The notes under the pieces: model-generated
Told to the model about the DNA's origin: nothing
The model's database searches: none
The model's input: the letters and a program-made list of their open reading frames with translations, nothing else
Translations under genes and position numbers: made by a program
Shown here: positions 56,501 through 64,000 of the stretch, one piece after another
How positions within the stretch are numbered: position 1 is the stretch's first letter
How the letters are laid out: each line of letters begins with the position of its first letter
Assembly: GCA_963678675.1 (NCBI GenBank)
Contig: OY783193.1
Coordinates: 12,820,822 to 12,884,821, forward strand
Length of the DNA stretch: 64,000 nt
DNA from: Xiphydria camelus
Lineage: Eukaryota > Arthropoda > Insecta > Hymenoptera > Xiphydriidae
Direction of reading: 5' to 3'

Positions 56501-57445
56501 TACTCGAGCAAAGTATCAAATTTTCAGACGAAAAGCATTTTCACTGTTTGGTTTTGACGAGTTCATCTCAGTGAAGTGTTTCCCGTGTTGCACGTATATC
56601 GATCCGACCTACCCGTTCGACGAAAACTCGTTGGAAAGTCAATGCGGTTCGCGTTTCAATTCGGGGATTCTGTACCTGCCGACCGTTCGCAGGCGCCGCG
56701 CTATCTGCAGTTTTCCACGTTGAGCAATTTCCGCGGAACCAATAGAATTTAAACTCGAATGGAACTCGGGTTAAATGCAGTCTGATCGGACTGCACCGCT
56801 GCAGATTTGCCTCCGGCGAGTTTAGGGGTCACCGGAAGCGGCATTTATTGCACGTTCGAAGGATCGAACCCGACCACGAGAGAGTTGTACCGCGCGGATC
56901 CGTACCTACTTAATGTACAATGTGATACCCCGAGGACCGACGGATGGAAATGCGCAAACGCCGCTTCACACGATCAGCCTGGTGAGATTTTGGCATGTGT
57001 GTGTGCAAGTGAAATGCACTACCGCGGGGCTCATATTTCACTCTCGCAACGTGCGAAGTTAAATGTAAAAAGCCGCGGGCCATTTAAAAAATGGGGCTGC
57101 ACACGTTGGAGTCGGCAAAAGGATTGCATGTCTGTGCATTACGCATGCATCGCTGAAGCTGCATACAACAAGAAACGGCTAACTTTACGTGTATGCGATA
57201 CACGTATCACAATGACGGAGAATAAAGTTATTTAACTCGACCAAATTCTGTAGTCATCGACCGCTGAATGAACATTTGTTAGAGCGAAATAATCTGATAT
57301 GATTAAAAGATACGAGCTGAAAACAGTCAATCAGAAGAAACGTTTAATTCAATGAAATATATAATCAGTTGATCGGTATGCTTGGCAAAAAATCAAAATA
57401 TCTTGAATCGATCGCTCGACCACTCTGCCTGATGTAGAGTAGTTC
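50570..57445. other. 6.9 kb without a supportable gene
   Basis: It starts with the presumed promoter side of UGT-H. A 15-bp inverted repeat around AAGGCCCAGTTG/CAACTGGGCCTT (50850-50864 and 50884-50899) may be a MITE remnant. CpG-rich patches occur at about 51780-51950, 54380-54960 and 56540-56900. A possible repeat pair with GGTAA and CATTGAC near 55068 and 55650 may be another diverged MITE. The ORFs present overlap each other on both strands and show no domain. Confidence 0.45.
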
Positions 57446-57538
57446 CGAGATTGCAAATTGTAATCGGGCTCCGTATCAGTTCGCGCGCTTCGTCGGAGCC
57501 GGGAGAGATTTGCCACGCGAGAGAGGGTGAATTTTATA
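57446..57538 (+). repeat. ~92-bp direct repeat, copy 1
   Basis: GCAAATTGTAATCGGGCTCC through GAGCCGGGAGAGATTTG to GGTGAATTTTAT recurs 1,079 bp downstream with only a few differences. Confidence 0.85.
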
Positions 57539-58524
57539 TTTTCTCGCTGGTTGAGTCCATATAGAAAAATATATATATAAGATCGACGATTTTATGGAGA
57601 AAACCATGAGATATGTTGCTATTTTTTTTAATTTCTCCGATAAATCTATTATTTCTGGAATGAAAAAATACATCTAATAAGTAGTCGAGGGTTCGATTCC
57701 ACACATTTCGATTTTCGCGAAAATATCAAGGAGTCATCTACGAGAGGAATCTCGTTCCTGCCCCCTGTGTGGCTCCTAACCATCAATTTCTACGTGGCCA
57801 CTAATGAATACGCAAGCATCCAACCTGTAAAAGCCGCCTTCGTGTCCATGCGCGTGCTTATGATCCATATTTCGTGTTGCAATTCTGTATGCAAAATTAT
57901 TCATTGTCCAAGGCGAGCGTTGCAACCCTGTACGCGTGTATATTACGTGAGGAATAAACCGCGTCTTTATCGAGGCGCGAAGTACATGCGTATTGTGTAT
58001 AGCAGCCTCAACGCAAGTAAGGACGACGCTACAATTAAACATCTCGGAGATGCTTTAGTTTCTAATATTTGCAAATTCATCGAAACATCGATTGCGTGAC
58101 ATCGAAATGGCCTTGCTCCATCTCAAAACCAAAATTCCAAAAAGACCAGCCCCCGATATCATTGTAACGTCTCACTTAGACTATCAACCTCTCCTCGCGG
58201 CAAGTCTGGCCTATATACGCTAAGAAAAATGTCTAGTTGAATGTGAATCTGATAGAAAAATTTATTTGAGATAAACAGGAATTTATTTATATCGAACAAA
58301 AGCTTATTTGAATTTGATAAATATGTTGCATATTTTTTTAATCTGCTACCAACTTAGCAGAACGTTTTCTTCATTCAAATAGACTTTTGTTCGATGTGAA
58401 TGAATCCCTATTCGTCGGAAATACATTTTTCTACTAGATTCATACTCAACTAGATCTTTTCCCTGTGTGTAATAAATTTCCCATAAAACGCCACCAACGG
58501 GCGAACTCCTAGAAGTGGAACTCC
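57539..58524. other. Segment between direct repeats; no gene
   Basis: About 986 bp bounded by the 92-bp repeat pair. It includes a B-box-like GGTTCGATTCC (57690) without an A box. No coding domain was recognised. If the repeats are terminal repeats, this would be the body of a small non-autonomous element. Confidence 0.35.
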
Positions 58525-58614
58525 CGAGACTGCAAATTGTAATCGGGCTCCGTATCAGTTCGCGCGCTTCGTCGGAGCCGGGAGAGATTTGCGACGCGAG
58601 ACGGTGAATTTTAT
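58525..58614 (+). repeat. ~92-bp direct repeat, copy 2
   Basis: This is the partner of 57446-57538. Confidence 0.85.
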
Positions 58615-59459
58615 TTCCCGCATATCTGTCATCCGGAAGCGCACTACGTAAACTGCGGTACCGGAAGAACCCGGGATATCACACTCGACTGCATTTACAA
58701 AGAAGATGAGAAACCAACGGAAGACGCGAGTGTCTCTCGTCGGGAGTCTCGCGGCACGGAGCGCCGTTTTAATCAAGTACGAAGTGCCGTGACGCGTCCG
58801 ACGCGAAACCGAGAAACTGATTATGAATTCTCTTCGGTTCGCGCGACTCTAGCGATCCCTGCTTCCGAAGCGGGATGCGGTAGCGCGTCATTCAACTGCT
58901 TGAGCATTCGATGCGGGACGTGCCCCGCCCGCGACGTGCCGCGTGTAGCTGTACACGCGTGCAATCAGGGCCGCGTCTAATGAGTGGCCATTTCGTGCCA
59001 CGCACGAAGGCGCGCATGAAGGTGCACTAGTCATGGGGCGCCAAAAGGCCTCATACCTTCTTTAGAAAAGGGCGCCAAGCACGAAGGCGCCTCATCATCT
59101 AGAAGCGGCCCTGCGTGCAATTAACCGAGAACGATGCAGAATTTAGGATACAATGGAACGTGCATATCTGGCGACGGCACAATCCGGGTCGAGTGGATTG
59201 CCGCTGCGTATTGCGCATTGTGTAAAACGTTAATCGATCGTCGATAATTAATGTACTTTCGGTGCGAGTGCACGGGTGGCGTGTGCGTCCAGTGTGCACG
59301 GTGGGGTTACGGCAAATTTACATGCGTGCCACTGTATATGCCCGTAGGCCGAGGATGCATATATGCACGAATAATTTTACCGCATATGTATGCATACGGC
59401 GATATCTATTTAAACGCATGTACAATTGATTCCCGAGAGGACCTATAGATTCTCCCTCC
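58615..59459. other. No gene seen; CpG-rich
   Basis: CG-rich intergenic sequence with a short imperfect repeat of GGCGC...CACGAAGGCGC near 59000-59090. Short ORFs lack motifs. Confidence 0.4.
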
Positions 59460-59714
59460 ACGGAGAAAATTAAACGGTAAATTTTACCGTATTTAGTGGT
59501 AAAACAGGTCTACATAGCACTTTTCGGGAAATTTATTCCATAAAACGGTTAAATGTGTTCAGTAATGGTAAAATATATCGAACACAGCAGTAAAGTGTAC
59601 CAAATTTACGGTAAAGTGTAGATACTATTGTGCTCGATAAATTTCCCGGAAAGTGCTATATGGACTTTTTTTACTGCTTTTTTTACATGGTAAAATTTAC
59701 TGTTTTCTCTTTGC
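59460..59714. mobile_element. ~255-bp MITE-like palindrome
   Basis: The ends GAGAAAATTAAACGGTAAAT and the inverted GAGAAAACAGTAAATTTTACC pair. Inside, ATAGCACTTTTCGGGAAATT pairs with AATTTCCCGGAAAGTGCTAT. Non-coding. Confidence 0.6.
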
Positions 59715-60199
59715 TCTCTTATTCGTAGAATTTCATTACGGTGTAATACCGAATTGATTTTTTTTGTACATCAGGCCGCATTTGCGCATCCAATCTGCGC
59801 AAGCATTACGAGCGCCCTGCCAGGAGAAAGCGAGTAATTTAGTAATTTAGTTCGACGGGAAGGAGATTCGTAGCCGATTACGTATTACACTCATTATAAG
59901 TATATGTATGTTCGCGGTGCCCGCGACTTTCTCTCCCCTGCAACGAGTACCCCGCATTATCGAGGTATATACGTCTCGTCGAAATTGCGTCGTCTCGCTC
60001 GACCGTATATACCGCGAGCGAGCGAGAGTCAAATTCACGAAGAGGTGCGAGACTCGTCCCCCTCCCTCGCGTTTCGGAATGTCGATTGGTCGCTTCACCC
60101 CGAAATTCATCGAGATACGAGAGGGTGATATCGCGCGGACCGTATCGCGCCGGCAAGACGTAAAAGGAGTAGGCGAACCGTGCGAGGCAATATGCCTCT

Positions 60200-60343
<144 letters not shown>

Positions 60344-61154
60344 CGACGAAAACCCAACGCTGGCTATTGGGATCGTGCAACACCCGTACAGTGACACCTG
60401 GTGGCAGTAGTCGGCAAAAAATAGGCACTTTTATACAGTACCAAATACGACAAGAATATAGAAATCCTCGGCAAAACCAATTAGTGAACAACAATATGAA
60501 TGTTTTTCATCAGGTGTATTTTATAGCAATTATTTATAAGTATAGAATTGCAATAAACAGTAAGTATAACATTTAGGGCCGGTTTATTCACCTTCAGACA
60601 CGTTGACCGCCATATAATGTACTTTAACCCGGCAGCGGTGGTGGCTGGCAGTCAACGTGTTATAGGTATGGAGAGACGTGCCCACTAACTTCAAGCCTTC
60701 ACCACTAGTTGCGCACGATCGTTCGCCGTATCCCCTCCAAGCAGTTGCACGGTCCCAATAAACGAAACGTATACGACACGACGAATAACCCCGCGCGCAC
60801 CCTGTGCTGAGAAAAAATGAGTCCTAGCGAGGACACCGTAGTTCAGATATAGCGCGCGCGTCGGAAATAAAATATCCTTGCGAATAACGCGTTCGGATTA
60901 TTACCGGGGAAGAAAAATCGGATTCGGAAACTAGTGGAGCGCGGAAGAAATGCACACGGAACGTGTTTCTTTTTCTGGGAATCGGCGGTACTGCTGTGCT
61001 TGCGATAAGGATATCGCGTCCAAATAGTCCCGTAATGCGATAACCGCCGAAATAACGGTACAACTTCGAAAACATGGAAATAAATCTACGACCTAATTTC
61101 ATACGATCCCAACTCGCACCGTCATTGTTTTCGAAAAATGACATTCCGGTGATT

Positions 61155-61303
61155 ATAATATCTCATGTCATTAGGCGGAAATCCGAGGTTTTTTCAGATT
61201 GTGTATAATTAGGTCCTCCCACCATATCTCGTGCGCAAAAGGCTAATTAAACACAGTCTGAAAAAACCTCGGATTTCCGCCTAATGACATAAGATACTAT
61301 TAT
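61155..61303. mobile_element. ~149-bp MITE
   Basis: Near-perfect inverted arms (CATTAGGCGGAAATCCGAGG, with TTTTTTCAGA) surround a short spacer. Target duplication is uncertain. Confidence 0.75.
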
Positions 61304-62008
61304 CGTAGGTATATAGTTTCCCGAATTTCTCGTGATGGTGCGAGGTTAATTCACGCGCCAAAGTCGTTCGCGGTGTAATTGCGTCGCAGGTCGTGATTTA
61401 CGAGCGCCGGGCGAACCTTCCATTTTACGAGTTCATTATATCGGGTGATAAGGAACTACTTCCCAGGCGTTCGACTTTATGCCCCAAATCGACTTTCGCG
61501 GATCGTTTAAACGCGCGCGTATCAGCTCGTAACGATACCGAGCAAAACGCGATCGAGAATTTCTTTAAAAAACCGAGAAAACTCTTTTTTTGCGTATAGA
61601 GGGATTCTGTATTCGCTCGAACGAATTCTGCACGTCTATCTCGATTAGTCGAATCGAAGCATCCAATCAACGAGTGTCGGAGTAAATGCATGTTCGTTCT
61701 ATGTATAACCAGAAACAAATCCGAATCGATGGCTTGGCTTGATCGAGCAATCTCGTCGAGATTAATACCTCGCAGCTTTTCGACGTCGATTTCTACACGT
61801 CGGTAGCGTACATACTCATATCCTCGCGAGATATCCTCCGTTGAGAGAAGTAATTGCTGGTGCCAAAAAAATGTTTTCCTCGATCAAAAACACGATGTAA
61901 TTTCAGGATAAAGTTATGGTCTTCTTCGCACAAGAAAATACGAGTCTTTGAAAGGCTCGAGTAATTGTTCTTTTTTGCGCAGAAAGAGTGTCTTGTTCCC
62001 ACGTCGGT

Positions 62009-62843
62009 ATTCTTGAATCAAGAATAGAGGAAAGGAGCCTAATATGAGATACCTTTTCTCTTTTCATAATAAAAACGCACACAATCATATGAGGCGGTAA
62101 AAGGTAAAGTGGTGTAAGTCATTTCAAGAAACAGGAGAATTTAATAGAAATGTTGCCGTTTGTAATTTGCCGTTCGTATTTGTGCTGCCATCCTATGGAC
62201 CTTTTGAACGAAGTTATAATTTACACCACTATTCTAGCTAACACATTTGATTATGTATATAACGTTTTTCGCCATTATCTTAAAATGACAAAAAAGTAAC
62301 TTACACCACTTTACCTTTTACCGCCTCATATGTAACTACGTCTGTAAAAGGCAACGGGTCTCACACACATTTATAACTTCAGGATTATTTCGTTTCTTGG
62401 ACGATATATTCAACAATTTTTCATGGTATACCTACACTTTAATGAAATATGTAATTTTCTTCGTACGAAAAAACAGTTCCTAATATGAGACAGGTGGGGT
62501 TCTGGCATTTTTTACGTATCGCTCAAGCGTGCCTATGGGTTGAAATCCAGTAAGGTAAAGTAGGTAACTCTATGTGAACAACTTTTGCGTTTTATCAAGT
62601 ACGATTTAAATAATTCTCACCAGTTTTGATATTTTCGCCTAGAACTGCCACACCCAAAAAATATTGGACACTGCAATGGGAATTACCAAGAATTGCCTGC
62701 AGCGACATCCGGCGTCATAGTTAACAGTTAAGATCACTGCTAGACATGCAATGCACAATAAGCTATCTACAAGGGTCTCATATTAGGGTCTATCCTCATA
62801 TTAGGCTCCTTTCCTCTATATATTCTACGATCAAGAATTTGTA
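62009..62843. mobile_element. ~0.8-kb MITE containing a second MITE
   Basis: The ends built on ATTCTTGA...AGAATA and GAGGAAAGGAGCCTAATATG (62037-62056) are matched inverted at about 62795-62842. Non-coding. The inner element at 62086-62332 interrupts it. Confidence 0.7.
62086..62332. mobile_element. 247-bp MITE nested near one end of the larger MITE
   Basis: The 33-bp inverted ends contain GAGGCGGTAAAAGGTAAAGT and are perfect or nearly so at 62086-62119 and 62299-62332. Confidence 0.8.
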
Positions 62844-62886
62844 CTCTTAAAAATTTGTAAGATCATATGTTTTTGATTCAAGAAAC

Positions 62887-63050
62887 ATTTTTTTGTCACT
62901 CAGTGTCAAATACTCGGTTTCATGGGCGTCCTCGACGCATGTGAAATCATCTTTCACACACCAATTCGTGAAAAGTTGCGCAGTGCGTGAAATAACCTGC
63001 GCAGTGCGCGAAATCGTCAACCTCGTATTTGACACTTAGTGACAAAAAAT
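62887..63050. repeat. ~164-bp inverted repeat
   Basis: TTTTTTGTCACTCAGTGTCA pairs with TGACACTTAGTGACAAAAAA at the other end. In between is a short direct repeat of GCGCAGTGCGTGAAAT. Possibly a small MITE. Confidence 0.65.
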
Positions 63051-64000
63051 AGAATTCGTTATTCGGTTGTTTCGCGCCCTCATAACGAAAATAACTATTT
63101 CGACATTAGCAACTATTTCTCTCGGTGTTGATCGATGCGCTCGATCAGTCGCACACACGATACGACTCCGATGCGGCAAAAATGTTTAGCCCTCCAAAAA
63201 AGAAAAGAGAAAAGACGCCGACATATATATCGCGCAACTCTCGAATGGATGAAACTTTTCAATATCAACACAGGGAATATTGCAATCGATACTCTAAGAA
63301 CTGCAATATTCCAGAAGCTGAAGAATCCCCCGTAAAATTACTTCCGAGCGACCCCGATCGCTCTTCTTACGTGCGAGTGCACCCTCGCGAGATGCGCTCA
63401 GCCGGCTTTCCTCTCCGTTCAAGTTCGAACGTCGGTGTGGTGAAATCTCGCGCGACTAGTAGTAAAAGACGTCGACACTTGTACCGCACGACGCCGCGCA
63501 GCGTGGAATAAACTTTTAGCGGAAGACGCGAAAACTTTCCTCGGCGGATGCTGTACATGTGCGAGCACTTCGATATTTCGAGACATCCGACCAGGACGCT
63601 TTTCTTCCTCCCTCCGTCGCGGTATTTCCACGGCGTACTCGAATCCCTCTCTTTCACCGCACGCGTGTCATCCACGCGTTACAATACTCACGCGGAAAGC
63701 GCGTCGTGAACGCTTCATCACTCCTTATCCCTATAGAATGTGACGGCAGAGGGGTATCGTGAATTTTTACGATACCGCTGGGAGACGCGAAAGAGGCCCG
63801 GACGAAGAAAGTTCTCGAACGTGCCGGAAATATTGGAGATAATGTGTGAATTGAATACAAACGATAGAATACTTACCTTTACGAATACGCGACGTTGTGA
63901 TTAAATATTTGTATCGATCGATGAAATACTCAGAATTCAAAAATGTCAGTACGACAATCACAGATACGTGTTTATTTTTCTCTGCACCGAGAGAAATAAT
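63051..64000. other. Window end; no supportable gene
   Basis: CpG-rich sequence with overlapping short ORFs on both strands (the longest 128 codons, with a GTG opening at 63125). None has a recognisable domain, and the right edge cuts whatever follows. Confidence 0.4.

Noticed and set aside
56807..57235. 142-codon ORF, plus strand
   Set aside because: No domain, no splice context and no ATG in good context; length is plausible by chance in CpG-rich sequence.
57683..57700. B-box-like GGTTCGATTCC as part of a tRNA
   Set aside because: No A box or cloverleaf upstream.
57767..58099. 110-codon ORF, plus strand, with an overlapping minus ORF
   Set aside because: Both strands are open with no recognisable motif; nothing distinguishes it from chance.
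63125..63511. 128-codon ORF at the window end
   Set aside because: Opens with GTG, is overlapped by other-frame ORFs of similar length, and has no domain.

Overview
The window looks like nuclear DNA from an insect, most likely a hymenopteran and plausibly an ant. The evidence is spliced genes with canonical GT/AG introns, a clustered insect-type UDP-glycosyltransferase (UGT) family, a BEL/Pao retrotransposon, mariner, piggyBac-like and 3-bp-TSD (PIF/Harbinger-like) elements, and long dinucleotide microsatellites. The species cannot be fixed from sequence alone.

The backbone is a minus-strand UGT cluster from about 2.0 to 50.6 kb. It has five intact five-exon genes: UGT-B 4385-7578 (530 aa), UGT-D 21372-23461 (532 aa), UGT-F 29690-34732 (530 aa), UGT-E 39730-42225 (527 aa) and UGT-H 45417-50569 (524 aa). 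A sixth unit, UGT-A at 2028-3078, is a truncated and frameshifted pseudogene. I derived the splice sites by hand. In all five genes exons 2, 3 and 4 are exactly 420, 232 and 226 nt, and the summed coding lengths divide by three. Every protein has a signal peptide, the N-terminal catalytic-type His, the UGT signature, a C-terminal membrane segment and a dilysine-type ER retrieval tail. They should therefore be ER-membrane enzymes that conjugate small lipophilic molecules (plant allelochemicals, odorants, pigments, hormones).

Units A and B together are paralogous to units D and F: a two-gene block was duplicated. Comparing the two copies gives direct empty sites for several transposon insertions, and shows that about 4.5 kb of repeat-rich DNA (24897-29397) separates D from F with no counterpart between A and B.

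Between B and D (8.0-21 kb) lies a transposon-rich stretch. Its main item is a BEL/Pao element with permuted gene order: the integrase half precedes the gag-RT half, one LTR-like junction lies between them, and an apparently identical 325-bp repeat sits at both ends. It looks like a circularly permuted unit of 5,381 bp, not a normal LTR-bounded insertion. The rest of this stretch holds foldback elements, MITEs, minisatellites and one orphan terminal-exon-like sequence (17158-17372).

From 50.6 kb to the end I find no gene I can defend. The sequence there is intergenic or intronic, with MITEs, a direct-repeat pair 1,079 bp apart and a 140-bp GT microsatellite. I did not find a new defence or enzymatic system. 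The unusual items are the permuted retroelement, the block duplication with its insertion history, the repeated exon-like cassette at 25.7-26.9 kb, and the divergent donor-binding motif of UGT-E.
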